This document shows positions 7,710-16,994 of a stretch of 64,000 nucleotides of DNA, one piece after another. Each line of letters opens with the position of its first letter. Position 1 is the stretch's first letter. A program made the translations under genes and the position numbers. The notes beneath the pieces were generated by a model. The model was not told where the DNA came from, did no database searches, and saw only the letters and a list, made by a program, of their open reading frames with translations. Source of the stretch: Streptomyces sp. NBC_01471 (GTDB lineage Bacteria; Actinomycetota; Actinomycetes; Streptomycetales; Streptomycetaceae). The stretch covers positions 6,760,001 through 6,824,000 of the forward strand of contig NZ_CP109450.1 of assembly GCF_041438865.1 (NCBI RefSeq), given 5' to 3'.

Positions 7710-8866
7710 AGATCGGCATCGTCTGCCCGTACTCCTGGGACGTCCCGGGCGGGGTCCAGTTCCACATCAGGGACCTCGCCGAACACCTCAACGGCCTGGG
7801 CCACCAGGTCTCGGTGCTGGCCCCGTCCGACGACGAGACCCCGCTGCCGCCGTACGTGGTCTCCGCGGGCCGGGCCGTCCCCGTCCCGTACAACGGATCG
7901 GTCGCCCGGCTCAACTTCGGCTTCCTGTCCGCGGCCCGGGTCCGGCGCTGGCTGCACGACGGCACCTTCGACGTGATCCACATCCATGAGCCCACCTCGC
8001 CGTCGCTGGGGCTGCTCACCTGCTGGGCCGCGCAGGGGCCGATCGTGGCGACCTTCCACACCTCCAACCCGCGCTCCCGGGCGATGATCGCCGCGTACCC
8101 GATCCTGCAGCCCGCGCTGGAGAAGATCTCGGCCCGGATCGCGGTGAGTGAGTACGCGCGCAGGACCCTGGTCGAGCACCTGGGCGGCGACGCGGTCGTC
8201 ATCCCCAACGGCGTCGACGTCGGATTCTTCGAGCGCGCCGAGCCCCGGCCCGAGTGGCAGGGAGGGACCATCGGCTTCATCGGGCGGATCGACGAGCCGC
8301 GCAAGGGGCTGCCCGTGCTGATGCGGGCGCTGCCGAAGATCCTCGCCGAGTGCCCGGACGCCCGGCTGCTGGTCGCCGGGCGCGGCGACGAGAAGGAAGC
8401 GGTCGCCTCGCTGCCGAAGGAGATGCGGCAGCGGGTCGAGTTCCTCGGCATGGTCAGCGACGAGGACAAGGCACGGCTGCTGCGCAGCGTCGATGTCTAC
8501 GTCGCGCCGAACACCGGCGGGGAGAGCTTCGGGATCATTCTCGTCGAGGCGATGTCGGCCGGTGCGCCGGTGCTGGCGAGCGACCTCGACGCGTTCGCCC
8601 AGGTCCTGGACCAGGGGGCGGCGGGTGAACTCTTCGCCAACGAGGACGCGGACGCGCTGGCCGCGTCGGCCGTGCGGCTGCTGGGCGACAGCGATCGCAG
8701 GGAGGGGCTGCGCCGGCGGGGCAGCGCTCATGTGCGCCGCTTCGACTGGTCCACGGTCGGTGCGGACATCCTGTCGGTCTACGAGACGGTGACCGACGGC
8801 GCCGCGTCGGTCGACACCGACGAACGGGTCAGCCTGCGGGCCCGGTTCGGCCTGGCCAGGGACTGA
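7706..8866 (+). CDS. pimA: Phosphatidylinositol alpha-mannosyltransferase (GT4)
   Basis: The 386-residue protein is a GT-B fold, GT4 glycosyltransferase. The N-terminal GGVQFHIRDLAEHL loop (from residue 15) and the C-terminal GESFGIILVE motif with the E273-X7-E281 pair are typical of PimA, which moves the first mannose from GDP-mannose to phosphatidylinositol at the cytoplasmic membrane face. GTG 7706 has CAGGAG five bases upstream and overlaps the previous stop; a GTG at 7688 is in frame but poorly placed. It is the third gene of the pgsA-acyltransferase-pimA operon. Confidence 0.92.
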   Translation: MKIGIVCPYSWDVPGGVQFHIRDLAEHLNGLGHQVSVLAPSDDETPLPPYVVSAGRAVPVPYNGSVARLNFGFLSAARVRRWLHDGTFDVIHIHEPTSPSLGLLTCWAAQGPIVATFHTSNPRSRAMIAAYPILQPALEKISARIAVSEYARRTLVEHLGGDAVVIPNGVDVGFFERAEPRPEWQGGTIGFIGRIDEPRKGLPVLMRALPKILAECPDARLLVAGRGDEKEAVASLPKEMRQRVEFLGMVSDEDKARLLRSVDVYVAPNTGGESFGIILVEAMSAGAPVLASDLDAFAQVLDQGAAGELFANEDADALAASAVRLLGDSDRREGLRRRGSAHVRRFDWSTVGADILSVYETVTDGAASVDTDERVSLRARFGLARD

Positions 8867-8993
8867 CAGGGCACCGCAGGCCGTCGTTTGACGGGCCATC
8901 AGGTCTCTGGGTGGCCCCGGGCCGCGGTCCAACGGCCCGCCGCGTCCGCGGTGGCGGGCGTCCGGCCGCGGCGGACCGGTAGCCTTTCGGCCC

Positions 8994-9542
8994 GTGACCG
9001 TATCCCTGATCATCTGGATCGTCCTCGCCTTCGTCGCGGTCGGCCTGTACCTGAGCTGGACCGCCGGGCGGCTCGACCGGCTGCACGCACGGATCGACGC
9101 CGCCCGCGCCGCCCTCGACGCCCAGCTGCTGCGGCGCGCTTCGGTCGCCCAGGAACTGGCCACGTCCGGCGTCCTCGACCCCGCCGCCTCGATCGTCCTC
9201 TACGAGGCGGCGCACGCGGCCCGGCAGTCCGAGGAGGAGCACCGAGAGGTGGCCGAGAGCGAGCTCAGTCAGGCGCTGCGGGCCGTCTTCGGTGAGACGG
9301 CGCAGGTCGGGGCCGTGCGGTCGGCGCCCGGCGGGGAGGAGGCGGCCGACGAGCTGGCCGCGGCCGTACGGCGGGTGCCGATGGCCAGGCGCTTCCACAA
9401 CGACGCGGTACGGGCCGCCCGCGCCCTGCGCACCCACCGCAAGGTCCGCTGGTTCCGGCTCGCGGGCCATGCGCCGTTCCCCCTGGCGTTCGAGATGGAC
9501 GACGAGCCGCCGGTGGCCCTGGCCGACCGGCCGGGCACGTAG
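8994..9542 (+). CDS. LemA-like membrane-anchored protein of unknown function
   Basis: The 182-residue product has one N-terminal membrane helix (about 3-22) and then a long, charged, alpha-helical cytoplasmic region resembling LemA-type proteins (RLDRLHARIDAARAALDAQL). No catalytic motif is visible. It starts at GTG 8994, which has no clear Shine-Dalgarno sequence; TAGCCT at 8980-8985 could be a -10 element for a leaderless or very short-leader mRNA. It follows pimA by 127 bp and precedes pdxS. The function is unknown. Confidence 0.72.
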   Translation: MTVSLIIWIVLAFVAVGLYLSWTAGRLDRLHARIDAARAALDAQLLRRASVAQELATSGVLDPAASIVLYEAAHAARQSEEEHREVAESELSQALRAVFGETAQVGAVRSAPGGEEAADELAAAVRRVPMARRFHNDAVRAARALRTHRKVRWFRLAGHAPFPLAFEMDDEPPVALADRPGT

Positions 9543-9669
9543 GGCCTCCCGTTCGGACCGGGCTGCGGCGAGAACGATCCACCGGCTGTTCATTGGCCCT
9601 TGCAGTGGACTGGTTCACAGGAGTTATCTCGGTGGAGCAACAACTCTCTTCCCCCGAGCGAGGTAGCCC

Positions 9670-10593
9670 GTGTCCAGCAGTACGCACCCCACCACATCCT
9701 CCGCCGAGACCCCGGCGACCGGCACCGCGCGCGTCAAGCGCGGTATGGCCGAGCAGCTCAAGGGCGGCGTGATCATGGATGTGGTCGACGCCGAGCAGGC
9801 GAAGATAGCCGAGGACGCCGGCGCCGTCGCCGTCATGGCCCTGGAGCGGGTCCCCGCCGACATCCGCAAGGACGGCGGAGTGGCCCGGATGTCCGACCCG
9901 AACATGATCGAGGAGATCATCTCGGCGGTCTCCATCCCGGTCATGGCCAAGTCGCGTATCGGCCACTTCGTCGAGGCCCAGGTGCTGCAGTCGCTCGGCG
10001 TCGACTACATCGACGAGTCCGAGGTGCTGACCCCGGCCGACGAGGTCAACCACAGCGACAAGTTCGCCTTCACGACGCCGTTCGTCTGCGGCGCCACCAA
10101 CCTGGGCGAGGCCCTGCGCCGGATCGCCGAGGGTGCGGCCATGATCCGCTCCAAGGGGGAGGCCGGCACCGGCAACGTCGTCGAGGCCGTCCGCCACCTG
10201 CGCCAGATCAAGAACGAGATCGCCCGGCTGCGCGGCTACGACAACAACGAGCTGTACGCGGCGGCCAAGGACCTGCGCGCCCCGTACGAGCTGGTCAAGG
10301 AGGTCGCCGGGCTCGGCAGGCTGCCCGTCGTCCTCTTCTCGGCAGGCGGCGTCGCCACCCCCGCCGACGCGGCGCTGATGCGCCAGCTCGGTGCCGAGGG
10401 CGTCTTCGTCGGCTCCGGCATCTTCAAGTCCGGCGACCCGGCCAAGCGTGCCGCCGCCATCGTCAGGGCCACCACCTTCTTCGACGACCCGAAGGTCATC
10501 GCGGACGCCTCCCGGAACCTGGGCGAGGCCATGGTCGGCATCAACTGCGACACCCTCCCCGAGAACGAGCGTTACGCGAACCGGGGCTGGTGA
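9670..10593 (+). CDS. pdxS: Pyridoxal 5'-phosphate synthase, synthase subunit
   Basis: The 307-residue (beta/alpha)8 protein carries PdxS signatures: KGGVIMDVV, ERVPADIRKDGGVARM and VMAKSRIGHF, whose Lys94 matches the ribose-5-phosphate Schiff-base lysine, plus SKGEAGTGN. With PdxT it makes PLP from ribose-5-phosphate, glyceraldehyde-3-phosphate and ammonia in a 12+12 complex. The first about 22 residues, Ser/Thr-rich, extend beyond the usual start. GTG 9670 follows a GAGGT sequence. The stop TGA shares its A with the pdxT start. Confidence 0.96.
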   Translation: MSSSTHPTTSSAETPATGTARVKRGMAEQLKGGVIMDVVDAEQAKIAEDAGAVAVMALERVPADIRKDGGVARMSDPNMIEEIISAVSIPVMAKSRIGHFVEAQVLQSLGVDYIDESEVLTPADEVNHSDKFAFTTPFVCGATNLGEALRRIAEGAAMIRSKGEAGTGNVVEAVRHLRQIKNEIARLRGYDNNELYAAAKDLRAPYELVKEVAGLGRLPVVLFSAGGVATPADAALMRQLGAEGVFVGSGIFKSGDPAKRAAAIVRATTFFDDPKVIADASRNLGEAMVGINCDTLPENERYANRGW

Positions 10594-11183
10594 TGGGTAC
10601 TCCCGTCATCGGCGTCCTCGCTCTTCAGGGCGACGTACGGGAGCATCTGACCGCGCTGGCCGCCGCGGGCGCGGCGGCCAGGCCGGTCCGGCGCCCCGAG
10701 GAGCTGGACGAGCTCGACGGCCTGGTCCTCCCGGGCGGCGAGTCCACCACCATGTCCAAGCTGGCCACCCTGTTCGGCATGCTGGAACCGCTGCGCGAGC
10801 GCATCGGATCCGGCCTTCCGGTGTACGGGACGTGCGCCGGGATGATCATGCTCGCCGACAAGATCCTGGACCCCCGGTCGGGCCAGGAGACCTTCGGCGG
10901 CATCGACATGATCGTCCGGCGCAACGCCTTCGGGCGTCAGAACGAGTCCTTCGAGGCGGCCGTCGAGATCCCCGAGATCGACGGCGGCCCCGTCGAGGGC
11001 GTCTTCATCCGGGCCCCCTGGGTCGAGTCGGTGGGTGCCAGGGTCCAGGTCCTCGCGGAGCACGGCGGCCACATCGTCGCGGTGCGCCAGGGCCGCGTCC
11101 TGGCCACGTCGTTCCACCCGGAGCTGACGGGGGACCACCGCGTGCACCGGTACTTCGCGGACATGGTGCGCGACGCCCAGTGA
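10593..11183 (+). CDS. pdxT: Pyridoxal 5'-phosphate synthase, glutaminase subunit
   Basis: The 196-residue class I glutamine amidotransferase has the oxyanion strand PGGESTTM, the nucleophile Cys81 in GTCAGM and the catalytic His in TSFHPEL. It frees ammonia from glutamine and channels it to PdxS. The start ATG 10593 overlaps the pdxS stop by one base, so the subunits are coupled for stoichiometric synthesis. Confidence 0.96.
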   Translation: MGTPVIGVLALQGDVREHLTALAAAGAAARPVRRPEELDELDGLVLPGGESTTMSKLATLFGMLEPLRERIGSGLPVYGTCAGMIMLADKILDPRSGQETFGGIDMIVRRNAFGRQNESFEAAVEIPEIDGGPVEGVFIRAPWVESVGARVQVLAEHGGHIVAVRQGRVLATSFHPELTGDHRVHRYFADMVRDAQ

Positions 11184-11245
11184 CCGGCGCCCGGTAGGAT
11201 CTCTGGCGTTCGTCCAGGAAATGGTTACGCGAAGGAGACAGGCAG

Positions 11246-11998
11246 ATGTCCGGCCACTCTAAATGGGCTACGACGAAGCACAAGAAGGCCGTGGTTGACG
11301 CCAAGCGCGGCAAGCTCTTCGCGAAGATGATCAAGAACATCGAGGTCGCGGCCCGCACGGGCGGCGCCGACGTGTCCGGCAACCCGACCCTCTTCGACGC
11401 CATCCAGAAGGCCAAGAAGAGCTCGGTGCCGAACAAGAACATCGACTCCGCGGTCAAGCGCGGTGCCGGTCTCGAAGCCGGTGGCGCCGACTACGAGACG
11501 ATCATGTACGAGGGCTACGGACCGAACGGTGTCGCGGTGCTCATCGAGTGCCTCACCGACAACCGCAACCGCGCCGCCTCCGACGTGCGCGTCGCGATGA
11601 CCCGCAACGGCGGCAACATGGCCGACCCGGGCTCCGTGTCGTACCTGTTCAACCGCAAGGGCGTCGTGGTCGTGCCCAAGGCCGGGCTCACCGAGGACGA
11701 TGTCCTGGGCGCGGTGCTCGACGCCGGCGCCGAGGAGGTCAACGACCTGGGCGAGGCCTTCGAGGTGCTCTCCGAGGCCACCGACATGGTCGCGGTCCGC
11801 ACCGCGCTCCAGGAGGCGGGCATCGACTACGACTCGGCCGAGGCCAACTTCATGCCGACCATGCAGGTCGAGCTGGACGAAGAGGGCGCACGCAAGATCT
11901 TCAAGCTGATCGACGCGCTGGAGGACAGCGACGACGTGCAGAACGTCTTCGCCAACTTCGACGTCTCGGACGAGGTCATGGAGAAGATCGACGCCTGA
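11246..11998 (+). CDS. yebC: YebC/PmpR family regulatory or ribosome-associated protein
   Basis: The 250-residue protein begins MSGHSKWATTKHKKAV and has the three-domain YebC layout (TACO1 family). Family members have been described as DNA-binding regulators and, more recently, as factors that help ribosomes at difficult sequences. The gene lies just upstream of ruvCAB, a widespread association. ATG 11246 has GAAGGAGA nine or so bases upstream. A strong hairpin follows, so ruvC starts a new transcript or is reached only by readthrough. Confidence 0.93.
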   Translation: MSGHSKWATTKHKKAVVDAKRGKLFAKMIKNIEVAARTGGADVSGNPTLFDAIQKAKKSSVPNKNIDSAVKRGAGLEAGGADYETIMYEGYGPNGVAVLIECLTDNRNRAASDVRVAMTRNGGNMADPGSVSYLFNRKGVVVVPKAGLTEDDVLGAVLDAGAEEVNDLGEAFEVLSEATDMVAVRTALQEAGIDYDSAEANFMPTMQVELDEEGARKIFKLIDALEDSDDVQNVFANFDVSDEVMEKIDA

Positions 11999-12023
11999 CG
12001 GGCGCTCAGCACCACGGGTACGT

Positions 12024-12064
12024 ACGGACGGGCCGGCGGGGACACACCCCGCCGGCCCGTCCGT
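12024..12064 (+). terminator. Perfect 18-bp hairpin after yebC
   Basis: Arms 12024-12041 and 12047-12064 are perfect complements (acggacgggccggcgggg) around the 5-nt loop acaca. Confidence 0.8.
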
Positions 12065-12189
12065 GTTCTCCGTGTTGTCGGTGCCACCCGATAGCCTGCG
12101 ACAACGCAGGAACACACGGTCGAACGGCACTGCCCGTTCTGCCGGACAGCAGGCATGAGGGCCGGACAGCAGCATGAGGGAGGGGCACC

Positions 12190-12723
12190 GTGCGGGTACT
12201 CGGCGTGGACCCGGGGCTGACGCGCTGCGGCGTCGGTGTCGTCGAGGGCGTGGCCGGACGCCGGCTGACCATGCTCGGCGTGGGAGTCGTCCGGACGCCC
12301 GCCGACGCGGAGCTGGGGCTGCGGCTGGTCGCCATCGAGCGCGGCATCGAGGCGTGGCTGGACGAGCACCGGCCCGAAGTCGTCGCCGTGGAGCGGGTGT
12401 TCAGCCAGCACAACGTCAGCACGGTGATGGGTACCGCGCAGGCCAGCGCGGTCGCCATGCTCTGCGCGTCCCGCCGGGGTATCCCGGTCGCCCTGCACAC
12501 CCCCAGTGAGGTCAAGGCCGCCGTCTCCGGCAGCGGCCGGGCGGACAAGGCCCAGGTCGGGGCGATGGTGACCCGGCTGCTGCGGCTGGACGCACCGCCC
12601 CGGCCGGCCGACGCCGCCGACGCGCTGGCACTCGCCATCTGCCACATCTGGCGGGCCCCCGCGCAGAACAGACTCCAGCAGGCCGTCGCCGCCCACCGCA
12701 CGCTGAAAGGCCGTACCGCATGA
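12190..12723 (+). CDS. ruvC: Holliday junction endodeoxyribonuclease RuvC
   Basis: The 177-residue RNase H-fold resolvase has the acidic catalytic set Asp7 (GVDPG), Glu68 (AVERVF), Asp141 and Asp144 (ADAADALALA). It cuts Holliday junctions held by RuvAB during recombinational repair. GTG 12190 follows GAGGGAGGGG. The stop overlaps the ruvA start (ATGA). Confidence 0.96.
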   Translation: MRVLGVDPGLTRCGVGVVEGVAGRRLTMLGVGVVRTPADAELGLRLVAIERGIEAWLDEHRPEVVAVERVFSQHNVSTVMGTAQASAVAMLCASRRGIPVALHTPSEVKAAVSGSGRADKAQVGAMVTRLLRLDAPPRPADAADALALAICHIWRAPAQNRLQQAVAAHRTLKGRTA

Positions 12724-13340
12724 TCGCCTTCGTCTCCGGACCGGTGGCCGCCCTGGCCCCGACCACCGCCGTCATCGAGGTCGGCGGGATCGGCATGTCG
12801 GTCCAGTGCGCCCCGAACACACTGTCCGCCCTGCGCATCGGCCAGGAGGCGAAGCTCGCCACCTCCCTCGTGGTGCGGGAGGACTCCCTCACGCTCTACG
12901 GCTTCGCCGACGACGACGAACGCCAGACCTTCGAGCTCCTCCAGACCGCGAGCGGTGTCGGCCCCCGGCTCGCGCAGGCCATGCTCGCCGTGCACTCGCC
13001 CGACGCCCTGCGGCTCGCTGTCTCCACCGGGGACGAGAAATCGCTGACCGCTGTTCCCGGTATCGGCAAGAAGGGCGCCCAGAAACTCCTTCTGGAGCTC
13101 AAGGACCGGCTCGGAGCCCCGCTCGGCACCGGCGGCGCACACCTCGCCGCGCAGCGCACCGCATCCGGACCCGCGCCGTGGAGCGAGCAGCTGCACTCCG
13201 CGCTCGTCGGCCTCGGCTACGCGCCGCGTGACGCGGAGGAGGCCGTCGCCGCCGTCACCCCGCAGGCCGAGGCCGCCGCCGAGCCCAACGTCGGCGCGCT
13301 CCTCAAGGCCGCCCTGCAGACCCTCAACCGCGCCCGCTGA
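12720..13340 (+). CDS. ruvA: Holliday junction branch-migration subunit RuvA
   Basis: The 206-residue protein has the N-terminal OB-fold start MIAFVSGPVAAL. Two helix-hairpin-helix motifs follow (SGVGPRLAQAML and VPGIGKKGAQKLLLELKD), and then a flexible linker and the C-terminal RuvB-contacting domain (LHSALVGLGYAPRDAEEAV). RuvA tetramers bind the four-way junction and load RuvB. It is coupled to ruvC by a four-base overlap. Confidence 0.96.
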   Translation: MIAFVSGPVAALAPTTAVIEVGGIGMSVQCAPNTLSALRIGQEAKLATSLVVREDSLTLYGFADDDERQTFELLQTASGVGPRLAQAMLAVHSPDALRLAVSTGDEKSLTAVPGIGKKGAQKLLLELKDRLGAPLGTGGAHLAAQRTASGPAPWSEQLHSALVGLGYAPRDAEEAVAAVTPQAEAAAEPNVGALLKAALQTLNRAR

Positions 13341-13354
13341 TCGAGAGACCCGCC

Positions 13355-14446
13355 ATGCTGCCTCCTCAGAACGAGTGGGACGACACCGCCCCCGAGACCG
13401 AAGAGCGCCTGGTGGGAGCCGACGCCGACGGTGAGGACCAGGCGGTCGAAGCCGCGCTGCGCCCCAAGGACCTGGACGAGTTCGTCGGCCAGGAGAAGGT
13501 CAGGTTCCAGCTCGACCTGGTCCTGCGCGCGGCCAGGCAGCGCGGCGCCACCGCCGACCACGTGCTGCTCTCCGGCGCCCCGGGCCTGGGCAAGACCACT
13601 CTTTCCATGATCATCGCGGCCGAGATGGGCGCTCCCATCCGCATCACGTCCGGCCCCGCGATCCAGCACGCCGGTGATCTGGCCGCCATCCTCTCGTCCC
13701 TCCAGGAGGGCGAGGTGCTCTTCCTCGACGAGATCCACCGGATGTCCAGGCCCGCCGAGGAAATGCTCTACATGGCCATGGAGGACTTCCGTGTCGACGT
13801 CATCGTCGGCAAGGGGCCCGGCGCCACCGCCATCCCGCTGGAGCTGCCGCCCTTCACCCTGGTCGGCGCCACCACCAGGGCAGGTCTGCTGCCGCCGCCG
13901 CTGCGCGACCGCTTCGGCTTCACGGGACACATGGAGTTCTACGAACCGGCCGAGCTGGAGCGCGTCATCCACCGCTCGGCCCGGCTGCTGGACGTCGAGA
14001 TCGGTGAGGACGGCGCCGGGGAGATCGCCGGACGCTCCCGCGGCACCCCCCGGATCGCCAACCGGCTGCTGCGCCGGGTCCGCGACTACGCCCAGGTCGA
14101 GGCCGACGGAGTGATCACCAGGGAAATCGCCCGTACGGCGCTCGCGGTGTACGAGGTTGACGCCCGCGGACTCGACCGGCTGGACCGTGCGGTGCTCCAG
14201 GCCCTGCTCAAGCTCTTCGGGGGCGGACCCGTGGGCCTCTCCACCCTCGCCGTAGCCGTGGGCGAGGAGCGCGAGACGGTCGAGGAGGTCGCCGAGCCGT
14301 TCCTGGTCCGCGAGGGTCTGCTGGCCCGCACCCCGCGTGGCCGGGTGGCCACTCCGGCCGCCTGGGCGCACCTGGGACTCGTACCCCCGCAGGGGGGCGC
14401 GGGAGGCGCTGCGGGAAAGGGACAAGCGGGTCTGTTCGGGGCGTGA
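13355..14446 (+). CDS. ruvB: Holliday junction DNA helicase RuvB
   Basis: The 363-residue AAA+ motor shows Walker A GAPGLGKTT (74-82), Walker B LFLDEIHR near 125, the family motif GPAIQHAGDLA and a C-terminal winged helix. It drives branch migration with RuvA. ATG 13355 lies 15 bp after ruvA. An acidic N-terminal extension of about 30 residues precedes the core. Confidence 0.96.
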   Translation: MLPPQNEWDDTAPETEERLVGADADGEDQAVEAALRPKDLDEFVGQEKVRFQLDLVLRAARQRGATADHVLLSGAPGLGKTTLSMIIAAEMGAPIRITSGPAIQHAGDLAAILSSLQEGEVLFLDEIHRMSRPAEEMLYMAMEDFRVDVIVGKGPGATAIPLELPPFTLVGATTRAGLLPPPLRDRFGFTGHMEFYEPAELERVIHRSARLLDVEIGEDGAGEIAGRSRGTPRIANRLLRRVRDYAQVEADGVITREIARTALAVYEVDARGLDRLDRAVLQALLKLFGGGPVGLSTLAVAVGEERETVEEVAEPFLVREGLLARTPRGRVATPAAWAHLGLVPPQGGAGGAAGKGQAGLFGA

Positions 14447-14612
14447 GAAGGCGCGGGGGTGCCCGCAGCGGAACCCCGGTGCCATGCTGGGCGTTGTTCC
14501 ATTGATGCGGACTCGCTTAGACTCCGCCGATGCCGCCCTTCCAGGACGGCATGCCCCGCCCCCGAAGATCAGGCCGCGATCCAGCGCGGTCGTGCGAAGG
14601 AAGTTCCCTCCC

Positions 14613-15098
14613 GTGAGTCTCGTGACCCTCCTCCCCTTCATCGTGCTCATCGGGGCCATGTTCCTGATGACCCGGTCCGCCAAGCGGAAGCAGCAGGCGG
14701 CCGCATCGATGCGCAATGAGATGCAGCCCGGCACCGGCGTCCGGACGATCGGGGGCATGTACGCCACCGTCAAGGAGATCAACGAAGACTCGGTCCTCCT
14801 GGAGATCGCGCCCGGCGTCCACGCCGTCTACGGCAAGAACGCGATCGGCGCGGTCCTGGACGACGCGGAGTACAACCGCATCGTCCACGGCGACACCGCC
14901 ATCGTTCCCGACGACGCCTCCTCGCTGACCGAGCTCGACGAACCCAAGGTCGACCTGGGCAAGCACGAGACCCCGGACGCCGACGCCGCCTCCGGCGACG
15001 CCGAGGACGCCGACCAGGCCGCGGCCACCGCCGAGGACAAGGCCGACAAGAGCGACAAGGCCGAGAAGAAGAACGACGGCGAGGGCGAAGCGAAGTAG
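14613..15098 (+). CDS. yajC: Sec translocase accessory protein YajC
   Basis: The 161-residue protein has one N-terminal membrane helix (about 4-20) and the YajC core around GTGVRTIGGMYATV. A low-complexity acidic/lysine tail (from about 118) follows. It belongs to the SecDF-YajC holo-translocon. GTG 14613 was chosen as the start of the conserved region; AAGGAAG lies about 10 bases upstream. A strong hairpin separates it from secD, which is odd for proteins of one complex. Confidence 0.9.
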   Translation: MSLVTLLPFIVLIGAMFLMTRSAKRKQQAAASMRNEMQPGTGVRTIGGMYATVKEINEDSVLLEIAPGVHAVYGKNAIGAVLDDAEYNRIVHGDTAIVPDDASSLTELDEPKVDLGKHETPDADAASGDAEDADQAAATAEDKADKSDKAEKKNDGEGEAK

Positions 15099-15105
15099 CC
15101 ACATC

Positions 15106-15147
15106 CGGGGACCGTCGGTGCTGCCCCGGCAGCACCGACGGTCCCCG
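15106..15147 (+). terminator. Perfect 18-bp hairpin between yajC and secD
   Basis: Arms 15106-15123 and 15130-15147 are exact complements (cggggaccgtcggtgctg) with loop ccccgg. Confidence 0.8.
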
Positions 15148-15247
15148 AGACCGTGCACTGCTACAGCGGAGCAGGTCCCCCACATCACTTCGTGGCCGCT
15201 CACAGCGCATACCCGGCGCGGGCGGTAGGACAGGGAGAATCGACAAG

Positions 15248-16993
15248 GTGGCAGCACCGAACAAGGGCCGAAGGCAGACGGGAGCCCAGGGCAAGCCCGG
15301 GCGGTCCCTGGCCCTGATCCTGATCGCCATGGTTGCGCTCGTCGGCGGGATGTTCTGGGCGAAGCAGGTCACGCCGCGTCTCGGCATCGACCTCGCGGGC
15401 GGTACGAGCATCACGCTCCAGGCCAAGCCCCAGCCGGGCAAGCCCAACGCGATCAACCAGAAGAACATGGACACCGCGGTCAGTATCATCGAGCGCCGTG
15501 TCAACGGGCTCGGAGTGTCCGAGGCCGAGGTTCAGACCCAGGGCAAGGACCAGATTCTCGTCAACATCCCCAAGGGGACGAACGAGAAGCAGGCCAGGCA
15601 GCAGGTCGGGACCACCGCTCAGCTGTACTTCCGCCCTGTGGTGACGGTCGCGGCCGGGAAGCCCACGCCTGCCGGCAAGCCCTCCGCCACGCCCTCCCCG
15701 AGCGCCTCGTCGAAGGCCAAGGACAAGTCGTCGTCCTCGGGGTCGCCGAAGGGCACTGCCTCCCCCCCCTCGTCCCCCCAGGGTCGTGCGGTCACCGACG
15801 CGCTGAAGGCCGGCCCCACGCCCGGCCCGTCGACCCCTCCCCAGTCCAGCCCCACCCCGACGCCCGCCCAGAGCGCGGCCGCCGCCAAGCTGGAGAAGAA
15901 GTTCGCCGCGCTCGACTGCTCCACCAAGGCCGGCCGTGCCAAGGCCGGCGGCGACAACGTCAAGCCCACTGACCCGACTGTGGCGTGCAGCCAGTCCGGT
16001 GACGCGAAGTACATCCTCGACGCCGCCGCCGTGGACGGCACCGACGTCTCCGGCGCCAAGGCCGTCATCGACCAGCAGCAGGGCCAGTGGATCGTCCAGA
16101 TGGACTTCACGGGCAAGGGCTCGAAGAAGTTCCAGGCGATCACCAGCAAGCTCTCGAAGCAGCAGTCCCCGCAGAATCAGTTCGCCATCGCGCTGGACGG
16201 CGCCGTCGTCTCGGCCCCCAGCGTGAGCCAGACGCTCAGCGGCAGCGCCCAGATCTCCGGCAGCTTCACCCAGCAGTCGGCCGAGGACCTCGGCAACGTG
16301 CTGTCCTACGGCGCGCTCCCGCTCTCCTTCAAGGAGGAGACCGTCACCACGGTGACCGCGGCGCTCGGCGGCGAGCAGCTCCAGGCGGGCATCATCGCCG
16401 GCGCCATCGGCCTCGTGCTGGTCATCATCTACCTGGTGGCCTACTACCGCGGCCTGTCGTTCATCGCGATCCTCAGCCTCCTGGTCTCCGCGATCCTCAC
16501 GTACACACTGATGTCGCTGCTCGGCAAGGGCATCGGCTTCGCACTCAACCTGCCCGCGGTGTGTGGTGCGATCGTTGCGATCGGTATCACCGCGGACTCG
16601 TTCATCGTCTACTTCGAACGCATCCGTGACGAGATCCGCGAGGGCCGCACGCTGCGGCCCGCCGTCGAGCGTGCCTGGCCGCGCGCCCGGCGCACCATCC
16701 TGGTCTCGGACTTCGTCTCGTTCCTCGCCGCGGCCGTCCTGTACATCGTGACGGTCGGCAAGGTGCAGGGCTTCGCGTTCACGCTGGGCCTGACCACGCT
16801 GCTCGACGTCGTCGTGGTCTTCCTCTTCACCAAGCCGGTGATGACGCTGCTGGCCCGCAAGAAGTTCTTCTACAGCGGCCACCCGTGGTCCGGCCTCGAC
16901 CCGAAGCGGCTCGGCGCCAAACCCCCGCTCCGCCGCTCGCGCGGTGGCGCCACCGCCGCCTCCTCCGTCCCCACCGACCCGAAGGAGGCGTGA
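15248..16993 (+). CDS. secD: Protein translocase subunit SecD
   Basis: The 581-residue RND-type protein has a first membrane helix (about 19-38) and the D1 motif GIDLAGGTSITL (46-57). A large extracytoplasmic domain follows, then a C-terminal block of five hydrophobic helices. With SecF it uses the proton gradient to assist Sec-dependent export. Residues about 136-210 of the extracytoplasmic domain are a Pro/Ser/Lys/Ala-rich insertion not needed for the fold. GTG 15248 was chosen because the protein begins cleanly there after AGGGAGA. Confidence 0.94.
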   Translation: MAAPNKGRRQTGAQGKPGRSLALILIAMVALVGGMFWAKQVTPRLGIDLAGGTSITLQAKPQPGKPNAINQKNMDTAVSIIERRVNGLGVSEAEVQTQGKDQILVNIPKGTNEKQARQQVGTTAQLYFRPVVTVAAGKPTPAGKPSATPSPSASSKAKDKSSSSGSPKGTASPPSSPQGRAVTDALKAGPTPGPSTPPQSSPTPTPAQSAAAAKLEKKFAALDCSTKAGRAKAGGDNVKPTDPTVACSQSGDAKYILDAAAVDGTDVSGAKAVIDQQQGQWIVQMDFTGKGSKKFQAITSKLSKQQSPQNQFAIALDGAVVSAPSVSQTLSGSAQISGSFTQQSAEDLGNVLSYGALPLSFKEETVTTVTAALGGEQLQAGIIAGAIGLVLVIIYLVAYYRGLSFIAILSLLVSAILTYTLMSLLGKGIGFALNLPAVCGAIVAIGITADSFIVYFERIRDEIREGRTLRPAVERAWPRARRTILVSDFVSFLAAAVLYIVTVGKVQGFAFTLGLTTLLDVVVVFLFTKPVMTLLARKKFFYSGHPWSGLDPKRLGAKPPLRRSRGGATAASSVPTDPKEA

Positions 16994-16994
16994 G

